From: Photobacterium sp. JCM 19050
GTDB taxonomy: Bacteria > Pseudomonadota > Gammaproteobacteria > Enterobacterales > Vibrionaceae
NCBI GenBank assembly: GCA_001310455.1
Contig: BAXG01000045.1
Location: 1 to 39,074 of the forward strand
Direction: 5' to 3'
Length of the DNA stretch: 39,074 nucleotides
The notes beneath the pieces were generated by a model. That model did no database searches. It worked only from the letters and a program-made list of their open reading frames with translations, and was not told where the DNA came from. A program made the translations under genes and the position numbers. Numbering within the stretch: position 1 is the stretch's first letter; every line of letters begins with the position of its first letter. Shown here piece by piece: positions 28,080 through 35,828 of this stretch.

Positions 28080-29580
28080 ATGAGCCAGCAAAACTTAAAT
28101 GTACTTTTTATCGCCTCTGAAGTTGAGGGGTTGGTAAAGACAGGTGGTTTAGCTGACGTAGCGCGTGCACTCCCGCACGCGCTTTCTTCGCAGGGAAACC
28201 ATGTAACCGTCGTTGTGCCTTATTATCGGCAAATTGCGGAAAAACACGATGCGCCCGTCGTGCTTGAGTCTGAACTGGTGATAGATGACATGCAGACGAT
28301 CGGTTACGCGGTCAGAGAGCTGTCACTTGACGGTGTTCGGATTTGGGCGCTGGATTGTTATGTTTATTATTATCGCCCTGAGCTTTACGCTGAAAATAAT
28401 GAGGGTTACCAGGATAATGCTGAGCGCTTCGCTTTTTTCAGTGCAGCCAGCCTTGATTTGGTCAAAAAGCTCAATTTCAGGCAGATGTGGTGCACTGTAA
28501 CGACTGGCATACCGGTCTAGTTCCTTTCCTTCTTAAAACGCGCTATGCAGAGGATACGTTTTTTGCGAAAACGAAGTCCCTGATTTCCATCCACAACGCC
28601 GCGTTCAAAGGCATTTACAACCGTGGCGAGTTTAAAGTCATTCCCGAACTTACTGCTGGAAGGTTCCCTGACTTAGAGCTGGACTATCACACGTTGTCGA
28701 TGTTGAAAGCCGGCGTCGCCTATGCGGATAAGATAAATGCGGTTTCTCCCAATTATGCTCAGGAACTCTGTACAGACCTGGGTTCGCAAGGTATGGGAGC
28801 AGATTTCCAATCACGTAGAGACGATCTCGTCGGCATTGTGAATGGATGCGACTACAGTGCCTGGAGCCCGGAAAATGACGCTTTTCTGCCTGTAGCCTAC
28901 AAAGCAAACAAGCAAAGTATGGCCCGGGGTAAAAAGGCAGCAAGACGAGCACTTTGCGAAGAAGTGGGTTTGCCAGAAGCGAGCACCCCTGTAATAGGGA
29001 TGGTGTGCCGTTTGACCGGGCAAAAAGGCCTTCATTACCTTTTGCCTATATTGGATGAGTTATTGCTGAATGATATTCTGGTGGTGATTGTAGGTACCGG
29101 CGATCCAAAGATTGCTGAAAAACTGCATGAAACCGCTGCGCGCCACCCTTCAAAGTTTGCGTTTGTAGAAGCGTACAATAACCGACTTGCTCATTGGTTG
29201 AAGCGGCATCGGATATATTCCTGATGCCATCTGAGTTTGAACCATGTGGTTTGAATCAGATGTATAGCATGGCGTATGGAACTTTGCCTTTGGTACGCAA
29301 TGTTGGCGGCCTTAAAGATACCGTTGTTGACTATGACGATTCGCCACAGTTCGCGACAGGGTTTGTTTATTCTTCAACAGATCCTTTGGCGCTACTGGTT
29401 AAAATACAAAGAGCGTTGCTGTTGTTCAGTCAGAATCCGCAAGAATTCAAGCGCGTACAGCTCAACGCAATGACTGTTCGATTTGATTGGGAAGAATCAG
29501 CACAAAGCTATCTAGAACTCTATCAGTCAATGTTAGAACATGAGGCAGATCGAGCAACGCATGGGCAAGGTGTAAGCTAA
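28080..29580 (+). CDS. glgA: Glycogen synthase, GT5 (frame broken twice)
   Basis: Transfers glucose from ADP-glucose to glycogen. About 500 residues when repaired. The N-terminal ADP-glucose binding loop is EVEGLVKTGGLADV; later HCNDWHTGLVPFLLKTRY, VCRLTGQKGLHYLL, and the C-terminal PSEFEPCGLNQMYSMAYGTL with the catalytic Glu. Break 1 near 28480 (TTCAGGCAGATG lacks one base of TTCCAGGCAGATG). Break 2 near 29192, where one base restored joins YNNRLAH to LVEAASDIFLMPSEFE. Directly downstream of glgC in a two-gene operon closed by a terminator at 29611. Confidence 0.93.
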
Positions 29581-29610
29581 AACTGACCACCGAAGCGTTG
29601 CCATAGATTG

Positions 29611-29642
29611 AAAGGAGCCGGTTCGTACGCACCGGCTCTTTG
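29611..29642 (+). terminator. Terminator of the glgCA operon
   Basis: GAGCCGGT-TCGTACGC-ACCGGCTC stem followed by TTTG. A repeat element begins 4 bp later. Confidence 0.8.
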
Positions 29643-29645
29643 TTA

Positions 29646-29912
29646 TATACCCAAGCCACCTCAAGATGCAGTTTTCAGCGAGAGTTGATTGGCTGTCAGT
29701 CAAGGCGCTGTTTTGACGATCTAGTGGCTCTACATCAAAAAACAGCAACGCAGAATGAGAGCCAATCAAACTCGCCCTTCGGGAGTGTTTCAGTGCGTCC
29801 ACTTCTGTGTCAAATGCCTTTGAAAGGGAACCGCCATTCCTTCAGGTATTTTCCTTGAATTGAACGCACTAAAATCACTCTGAATGACGCACCTTGAGGT
29901 GGTTTGGGTATA
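29646..29912. repeat. Full-length TATACCCAA element (267 bp), MITE-like
   Basis: Ends TATACCCAAGCCACCTCAAG and CCTTGAGGTGGTTTGGGTATA. It has the same length as the copy at 3326-3592 and is inverted relative to it, with a few base differences. The right end overlaps the 3' coding end of the minus-strand NUDIX gene: the stop codon used by that gene (29875-29877) lies inside the element. No transposase is encoded. Confidence 0.85.
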
Positions 29913-30423
29913 TAAGGCCCATAAGCTTGGCTTTGTAAAAAGTGACGATGGTTTTGGCGTCGTTGATTTTGTTGTTTTTTATCAGGATTTCAATGTCAGA
30001 AGGCTTGATGCGCTCGACCTCTAGCACTTCATCCTCATCCAATTCACCGGTTGTTTCTGATAGCCCTGACGCGCAGAACAGAAATTGTGTTTCGTTGCAA
30101 AACCCCGGGGCGGGCAAAATCTCCCCCAAGCTCTGCCAGCATTCAGCGCTAAAATTTGTTTCTTCAGCGAGCTCCCTTTCTGCACATTCGCTTGCGTCTT
30201 CACCCGCCTCCATAGTTCCAGCCGGCAATTCGTAAATCCAATCGTTTACTGAAGGCCTGTACTGTCGAAGTAATATTATTCTCCCATCATGATCAACCGG
30301 CAGTATCACGACCGCGCCAGGATGGTGAAGGGTTGTATGTTCAATTTGCTTTCCGTTGGGAAGCAACTTGTTTTCCTGAACGAGAGAAAGAGTCTTCCAA
30401 GTGTGGAGTATTTTAGGCTTCAT
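29875..30423 (-). CDS. NUDIX hydrolase, ADP-ribose pyrophosphatase-like
   Basis: 182-residue protein hydrolysing nucleoside diphosphate-linked substrates, probably ADP-ribose or an ADP-sugar. The Nudix box reads GTMEAGEDASECAERELAEE then TNF, with the Gly of the terminal E-E-x-G-U replaced by Asn. Upstream QYRPSVNDWIYELPAG matches ADP-ribose pyrophosphatases. The last dozen residues (IYPNHLKVRHSE) and the stop are encoded by the terminal repeat of the element at 29646-29912, so the native C-terminus was probably KLMGL plus a few residues. It sits next to the glycogen genes, which also handle ADP-sugars; the link is suggestive only. Confidence 0.8.
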   Translation of the reverse strand: MKPKILHTWKTLSLVQENKLLPNGKQIEHTTLHHPGAVVILPVDHDGRIILLRQYRPSVNDWIYELPAGTMEAGEDASECAERELAEETNFSAECWQSLGEILPAPGFCNETQFLFCASGLSETTGELDEDEVLEVERIKPSDIEILIKNNKINDAKTIVTFYKAKLMGLIYPNHLKVRHSE

Positions 30424-30661
30424 AGGTTATTCTGGGTCCAATCGTTGTTTCAGACACGCTTATCCAAACTGATAGCAGGTGTCCCTATCCTATGAATTTT
30501 AGGTGATTCTCTCGTGACCTTGACGGCAAATATTCGTTTAGTCACAGAAATTTGGTACTATCCGCTCAAAATTTCAGATTCATAACCCGGTGTGCAGGCA
30601 TTTAGTTGCAATCAGCGTAATGCAAAATTGTACCGGGCATAAAAGTCAGGAGCGGCGAAAA

Positions 30662-31681
30662 ATGAACGTGTTGGTGACAGGCGGTACCGGCTATATCGGC
30701 AGCCATACTTGTGTACAGATGATTGAAGCGGGTTTAACCCCAATCATTTTGGACAACCTTTATAACAGCAAGCTGGCTGTACTTGACCGCATCGAAGCAA
30801 TTACCGGCGTACGACCTGTGTTTTATCAGGGTGATATTCGCGATCGAGAAATTTTAAGAGCCATTTTTTCCGAGCACGACATTAAATCTGTTATTCATTT
30901 TGCAGGATTGAAAGCGGTTGGCGAGTCTGTAGAGAAACCCCTGGAGTATTACCAAAACAACGTCGCTGGCACATTGACGCTGGTAGAGGAAATGCACTCG
31001 GCAGGCGTCAAATCAGTTATATTTAGCTCATCAGCGACAGTCTATGGTGACCCAGCAAGCGTGCCAATTCGCGAAGACTTCCCGACGAGCGCCACCAACC
31101 CCTATGGCCGCAGCAAATTAATGGTAGAAGAGTGCCTCACTGACTTCCAAAAGGCGAACCCTGAATGGAGCATTACTTTGCTTCGTTACTTCAACCCTGT
31201 GGGAGCACACGTTTCAGGTACAATGGGTGAAGATCCGCAAGGAATCCCGAATAATCTGATGCCATTTATCGCGCAGGTCGCCGTCGGACGCCGCGAAAAA
31301 TTGGCGGTATTTGGTGACGATTACCCAACTGTAGACGGTACAGGTGTCCGTGATTATATTCACGTTGTCGATCTGGCTGATGGACATATTGCGTCCCTTA
31401 CCAAAGTAGGGTTACAAAGCGGCCTTCATATTTTTAACCTTGGAACGGGCCGTGGAAACAGCGTCCTTGAAATGGTTGCTGCGTTTTCTAAAGCCAGCAA
31501 CCGAGATGTTCCTTATGTTGTCGCACCTCGTCGAGCCGGAGATATCGCAGAGTGTTGGGCTGACCCAGGTAAAGCGAAAGAACTTCTCGGTTGGACGGCT
31601 AAAAAGACGCTGGAAGATATGACCATTGACACCTGGCGCTGGCAATCAGAAAACCCTAATGGTTATCCAGACGCTGAGTAA
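30662..31681 (+). CDS. galE: UDP-glucose 4-epimerase
   Basis: Intact 339-residue short-chain dehydrogenase interconverting UDP-glucose and UDP-galactose. The NAD-binding GGTGYIGS is at residues 7-14, with FAGLKAVGESVEKPL, SSSATVYGDP, and the catalytic YGRSK. The open frame extends upstream to 30590, but ATG 30662 with AGGAG upstream is the proper start (MNVLVTGGTGYIG). Followed by a strong terminator, so probably monocistronic. It supplies UDP-galactose for cell-surface polysaccharide; a GT90 glycosyltransferase lies 2 kb downstream. Confidence 0.96.
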   Translation: MNVLVTGGTGYIGSHTCVQMIEAGLTPIILDNLYNSKLAVLDRIEAITGVRPVFYQGDIRDREILRAIFSEHDIKSVIHFAGLKAVGESVEKPLEYYQNNVAGTLTLVEEMHSAGVKSVIFSSSATVYGDPASVPIREDFPTSATNPYGRSKLMVEECLTDFQKANPEWSITLLRYFNPVGAHVSGTMGEDPQGIPNNLMPFIAQVAVGRREKLAVFGDDYPTVDGTGVRDYIHVVDLADGHIASLTKVGLQSGLHIFNLGTGRGNSVLEMVAAFSKASNRDVPYVVAPRRAGDIAECWADPGKAKELLGWTAKKTLEDMTIDTWRWQSENPNGYPDAE

Positions 31682-31710
31682 ACCTTCTTTCTGAAATGCT
31701 GAAACACATA

Positions 31711-31738
31711 AAAAACGCCGTGAAAAAACGGCGTTTTT
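31711..31738 (+). terminator. Terminator after galE
   Basis: AAAAACGCCG-TGAAAAAA-CGGCGTTTTT, A- and T-flanked stem about 30 bp after the galE stop. Confidence 0.88.
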
Positions 31739-31747
31739 ACTCTTTAT

Positions 31748-31763
31748 CGTGGTATAATCCACG
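31748..31763 (+). promoter_or_regulatory. Extended -10 promoter inside an inverted repeat
   Basis: CGTGG-TATAAT-CCACG: a consensus -10 hexamer preceded by TGG (extended -10, T-G-n) and exactly embedded between inverted CGTGG and CCACG arms. No -35 hexamer is visible, since that region is the galE terminator. The transcript would start about 31765-31770 and lead into the helicase gene. Confidence 0.6.
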
Positions 31764-31768
31764 CCCCT

Positions 31769-31790
31769 GAAAACCAATATCTTGGTTTTC
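31769..31790 (+). promoter_or_regulatory. 5' leader hairpin of the DEAD-box helicase gene
   Basis: GAAAACCAA-TATC-TTGGTTTTC is a perfect 9-bp stem with a 4-nt loop, placed right after the -10 element and about 43 nt before the TTG start. It would sit at the very 5' end of the mRNA and could stabilise it or respond to the helicase. Confidence 0.5.
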
Positions 31791-31832
31791 TTCGAAACTA
31801 ATTCTTCATATTTCCATACCAGGAGCACCATT

Positions 31833-33155
31833 TTGCGGTTTGAGGACCTTGGCATCGATAAACGATTGCTAACTGCGCTTGATCACAAGGGCATTACCAA
31901 CCCGACTGAAATTCAGCAAAAAGCGATACCGCTAGCGTTAGCTGGGAAAGACCTACTGGCTTCATCAAAAACTGGTTCAGGCAAAACACTGGCTTTCTTG
32001 CTCCCAGCGTTTCAGCGAATCTCACGAAGCCGAGCGTTGTCCAAGCAAGACCCAAGGGTCGTTATCCTTGTACCGACACGCGAACTGGCTAAACAGGTAT
32101 ATGCCGAATTGCGAATGATGGTTGGCCCAACTAACCACACGGCAGCATTAATTCTTGGTGGTGAAAATTTCAATGATCAAGCCAAGATGTTCCGCAAGAA
32201 CCCGACGTTCGTGGTCGCAACTCCTGGCCGCCTCGCTGATCATCTTGAGCACAGAAATTTGTTCCTGGATGGACTGGAATTACTGATTCTTGACGAAGCA
32301 GACCGCATGCTGGACTTGGGTTTTGCTCCGCAATTGAATGCGATCAATGAAGCTGCAAGCCATCGCCTCCGTCAAACACTGATGTTTTCTGCGACGTTGG
32401 ACCATGAATTGGTTGATGACATTGCGGGAAATATGCTCAAAAAACCAACCGTTGTTCGCGTTGGTGAAATTTTCCAGCAGCACGGTGACATCTCTGAGCG
32501 GTTCGTCCTGTGTGATCACCTTGATCATAAAGAAGCACTGTTGGAAAAGGTACTGAATGAGGGTGAACACCGTCAGGTGATGGTATTCACAGCTACCCGA
32601 GAAGACACAGATCGTTTGGCTGCACTTCTTTCAGAACAAGGCTTCAAGGCTATTGGACTGAGCGGCAGTCTGAATCAGTCAACTCGTAACCGTATCATGG
32701 ATGAGTTTGAGCGTGGCCAACATGAGGTTTTGGTAACTACGGACCTTGCGTCCCGGGGGCTGGACTTAAACAATGTCTCGTTGGTTATCAATTTTGATAT
32801 GCCAAAGCACTCTGAAGAGTACATTCACCGAATTGGTCGTACTGGTCGTGCTGGTAAGAAAGGGGATGCTCTTTCTCTTATCGGGCCAAAAGACTGGGTG
32901 AGCTTTAAGAAAATCGAAAAGTTTCTCCACAAAACAATGGTGTTTAGTGAGTTTGATGGCCTTGTGGCTAAGTTCAAGGGTTTCCATATTCGCAACCAGA
33001 ATAAAAAACCGAAAAATAGCTCGAGTAAAAAGACGACAGGTCCAAAAACACCCGTTAAGAAAGTGCAAAAGAACCGTAACAAAAGTTTTTACACGAATGT
33101 GCCGGTGGGAGACGCTCCGTTTGTACCGAAAAAACGGCGTGAAGATCAGGAATGA
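31833..33155 (+). CDS. DEAD-box ATP-dependent RNA helicase
   Basis: 440 residues from TTG 31833 (AGGAG 7 bases before, giving RFEDLGIDKRLLTALDHKG); an in-frame start at 31782 would place the leader hairpin inside the coding region and has no ribosome-binding site. All helicase motifs are present: Q-motif NPTEIQQKAIP, SSKTGSGKT, PTRELAKQV, DEAD, SATLDHE, VTTDLASRGLDL and HRIGRTGRAG. The C-terminal tail is basic (KKPKNSSSKKTTGPKTPVKK), typical of RNA-binding extensions. It resembles the SrmB/RhlE group but I cannot assign which. Probably acts in ribosome assembly or RNA decay. Confidence 0.9.
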   Translation: MRFEDLGIDKRLLTALDHKGITNPTEIQQKAIPLALAGKDLLASSKTGSGKTLAFLLPAFQRISRSRALSKQDPRVVILVPTRELAKQVYAELRMMVGPTNHTAALILGGENFNDQAKMFRKNPTFVVATPGRLADHLEHRNLFLDGLELLILDEADRMLDLGFAPQLNAINEAASHRLRQTLMFSATLDHELVDDIAGNMLKKPTVVRVGEIFQQHGDISERFVLCDHLDHKEALLEKVLNEGEHRQVMVFTATREDTDRLAALLSEQGFKAIGLSGSLNQSTRNRIMDEFERGQHEVLVTTDLASRGLDLNNVSLVINFDMPKHSEEYIHRIGRTGRAGKKGDALSLIGPKDWVSFKKIEKFLHKTMVFSEFDGLVAKFKGFHIRNQNKKPKNSSSKKTTGPKTPVKKVQKNRNKSFYTNVPVGDAPFVPKKRREDQE

Positions 33156-33162
33156 TGTTCGA

Positions 33163-33190
33163 AAAGAGTCGCTGAAGCGGCTCTTTTTTC
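33163..33190 (+). terminator. Terminator after the helicase gene
   Basis: AAAAGAGTCGCT-GAA-GCGGCTCTTTTTT, an imperfect stem with a good U-run, 8 bp after the stop. Confidence 0.8.
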
Positions 33191-33389
33191 TGACTTTACT
33201 TTTTCAGCGACGCTGAAGGCCAAGCAAAATTAGCCATTTTTGCCGAGTGAGTTGTACTTTTTACACGGGGTGATCAATTTTCACACATCTGTGGTGTCAA
33301 TTTGAGCGCTCCTGTGTATAATTCGAACAACTTTTTGGCGGCGTTCAGATTTACGCCCAACTTTCAGATTTGAGTGTAAGGGTCCTGAA

Positions 33390-33458
33390 ATGGAAACTGT
33401 GCTGGTTATTGCCTTTGTCGTATTAGGTCTGTTGATCGTTAAAAAAAGAAAAATGTAA
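33390..33458 (+). CDS. Candidate 22-residue single-pass membrane peptide
   Basis: ATG 33390 preceded by AAGGGT; reads METVLVIAFVVLGLLIVKKR and ends KM, then TAA. One hydrophobic helix with a basic tail is what small inner-membrane peptides look like. A TATAAT lies at 33317-33322, though no good -35 is present. It lies in the 451-bp gap (33156-33606) between the helicase and GT90 genes, which otherwise holds only the terminator at 33163. A chance frame of this length is possible. Confidence 0.35.
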   Translation: METVLVIAFVVLGLLIVKKRKM

Positions 33459-33606
33459 AGAAAAGGAGTTGGATAAGTAGGAGTCATCAAATTGATGTAG
33501 GCACCGAGGTCTAAAATCTTTTTCTTCATTTACTTGTCACACAACTGAAGCGCCACATTAATAAATGTTGCTGATAATACAAAGTTATTCAATCTGAGCT
33601 TTGTGT

Positions 33607-34583
33607 ATGAGCATCCACAAAATCCTTTCCTATACTAGGGGTACGTTGCATAGCGTAATTCCCTCTGCTTTTTATCGTTTTGGATATCGTCATGTTTACC
33701 TCCAGAAAATTCGAGATGCTGATGAAGCCTTTGGGAACGTGTCAATTACTACAATAAGTTAACGTGCGAATTCGATATTTCCGGTGATGATGTTTTCACT
33801 GGGCTTTCATACCGAAAGCAGAAAAGCTGGGCTTACCACTTTGACTTTGTCAAAATCCTGAAGCATTTCAATCGCGATGTTAAGTTTCTCACTTTGTTTG
33901 GTGATGTTATACATGTACCCGGCCAACCTACAATCGTAAAAAGCAGACCAATCACTCAAGCTAATGAAAACTCAGTATTGATGAAACTAAATTCTGTTCG
34001 GCACTTTAATTTTGTGTCTGACCATAAAAGCTGGTCAGATAAGCGTGATAAAGCGGTGTGGAGAGGTTCAGGGTTTCAGCCCAACAGGTTGCATTTGTTA
34101 GATGCTCATCGATGGAATACTTCATGTGATATCGGGATGACTAAGCCTCGAACAGGGAATGCATCATATCTCGTTCAGCCAATGACTGTTAAGGACCAAT
34201 TGGATTATAAATTTGTGCTTTGTCCTGAAGGTAATGATGTTGCAACAAATCTCAAATGGGTCATGTCATCGAAGTCGCTAGCTGTTATGCCTGTACCAAA
34301 ATTTGAAACTTGGTTTATGGAGGGGAAGTTGGTTGCCGGGCAACACTTTATTGATGTTTCAGATGATTATTCGAATTTAGATGAAAGAATGGAGTACTAC
34401 CTAACCCGACCGAAGGAGGCAATGGAGGTAAGTAGGGAGGCAAACGAACATGTATCCCAATTTATTGATTCCAAGAGAGAGTATTTAATCTCTTTGATGG
34501 TTTTTCGAAAGTACCTTGCAGGTTGCAATGAGTTGTTAGATGGTTCTTCCGATTCTTCGAGAACACCTTTCCTCAAATCCTAA
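33607..34583 (+). CDS. Glycosyltransferase family 90 (LpsA-like), frame broken once
   Basis: About 325 residues when repaired. The N-terminus MSIHKILSYTRGTLHSVIPS is in one frame. At about 33740 one base is missing, after which RVNYYNKLTCEFDISGDD continues in the next frame. Hallmarks of the GT90/LpsA family are DKAVWRGSGFQPNR, YLVQPMTVKDQLDYKFVLCP, EGNDVATNLKWVMSSKSL and LVAGQHFIDV. Family members act in lipopolysaccharide core or surface glycan assembly. No other LPS genes surround it, and its base composition is slightly AT-richer than its neighbours, hinting at acquisition. Confidence 0.82.
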
Positions 34584-34672
34584 AAGCTGAATTTGCTGCG
34601 TGATCTTTACTTGGATGTACACCATTCCAGATTTATGATGACGTTAATCTCATAGTTTCAGGTGCTTATTCG

Positions 34673-35527
34673 ATGGAAAAAATGTCCTCTCTCGGTACTC
34701 TCGTGGATGCAGATTGGCTGCAGGAAAATTTCGGAAACTGTTCTGTTAAAATTGTCGATGCCAGTTGGTTTATGCCGGGCTCTGATCGTGATGGCTACAA
34801 AGAATGGCTTGTTGAGAGAATACCTGGTTCAGTTTTCTTTGATTTTGATGGTGAAATCAAAGATCAATCCTCACCATTGCCTCACATGTTGCCTGGAGAA
34901 AATGAGTTTGCCGAAGCAGTTGGTAAGCTGGGTATTTCCAATACCGATACGGTTATCGTCTATGACAGCCAGGGCATTTTTTCCGCTCCAAGAGTTTGGT
35001 GGATGTTCAAAGCCATGGGCCATGAAACCGTGGCAGTTCTAAATGGGGGGCTCCCTGCTTGGAAAGCCGTCGGAGGTGTTACCGAAGGTTCAATACCAGA
35101 AAAACCGATTCCGACAAGCTACCAGGCAACAATCGCACCTCACAGGTTGATATGTTCAGCCGAACTTACCCAGTTGTTGGAAACTGTTGGTTATCGCATC
35201 CTTGATGCCAGACCGTCAGCGCGATTCTATGCCTTGCAACCAGAACCGAGACTGGGTGTCAGAGCCGGACATATGCCGGGGGCCAATAACCTTCCTTTTG
35301 CAGAGGTTTTGGACAACGGGTCTTTCAAAGATCAAGAGTCCCTTAAAAGTCTATTTTCAGCGTTTATCCGACGAGATGACCGTATCATCACCACCTGTGG
35401 CTCGGGGGTTACCGCTTGCATTCTGGCTTTGGCCTTGGAGTATAGCCTTGGCATTTGCTGCCGTGTGTATGACGGAAGTTGGTCTGAGTGGGGTAGTTCT
35501 GAGACTTTGCCCGTTGTTACCGAGTAG
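34673..35527 (+). CDS. sseA: 3-mercaptopyruvate sulfurtransferase (tandem rhodanese)
   Basis: Intact 284-residue two-rhodanese-domain protein moving sulfur from 3-mercaptopyruvate to an acceptor. The C-terminal active-site loop is TCGSGVTA with the persulfide Cys at about residue 242; CGSGVTA is the SseA signature (thiosulfate sulfurtransferases differ here). Other family segments are FFDFDGEIKDQSSPLPHMLP and VLNGGLPAWK, with the CRVYDGSWSEWG end. ATG 34673 or the second ATG at 34682 could start it. Cytosolic. Confidence 0.92.
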   Translation: MEKMSSLGTLVDADWLQENFGNCSVKIVDASWFMPGSDRDGYKEWLVERIPGSVFFDFDGEIKDQSSPLPHMLPGENEFAEAVGKLGISNTDTVIVYDSQGIFSAPRVWWMFKAMGHETVAVLNGGLPAWKAVGGVTEGSIPEKPIPTSYQATIAPHRLICSAELTQLLETVGYRILDARPSARFYALQPEPRLGVRAGHMPGANNLPFAEVLDNGSFKDQESLKSLFSAFIRRDDRIITTCGSGVTACILALALEYSLGICCRVYDGSWSEWGSSETLPVVTE

Positions 35528-35533
35528 ATTTAT

Positions 35534-35568
35534 ACAGCCAGGATCTCAAGGTGTCCCTGGCTGTTTCG
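35534..35568 (+). terminator. Terminator after sseA
   Basis: ACAGCCAGG and CCTGGCTGT form a perfect 9-bp stem followed by TTTC. The 301-bp gap to ravA (35528-35828) otherwise shows only AT-rich sequence with no feature I can support. Confidence 0.7.
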
Positions 35569-35828
35569 TCACTTCTGATTCCAATTTCTGATCCGACCCG
35601 AAACAAACCCTTCATATATTCTTTCCTTCGCGTACATGTGATTAAAAAATGCAATCAATGATTTCACTGTAGATGTGATATCTGTAACTGTATTTAAATG
35701 CAATGACAGACTTTGTCTGGATGTAACATAGCATTAACATTATATTTAATAAACTGTTACAGTTATTTTGATTTCGTCATCGGTTTGCGATGTCGGTTTT
35801 GCCCAGAGAACATCACAAGGATAACGTA

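Noticed and set aside
29640..29858. 72-codon open frame in the repeat element
   Set aside because: It belongs to the repeat and has no ribosome-binding site; treated as part of the element, not as a gene.
33281..33529. 82-codon minus-strand frame in the gap after the helicase
   Set aside because: No ribosome-binding site or family, and it overlaps a more protein-like small frame on the other strand.
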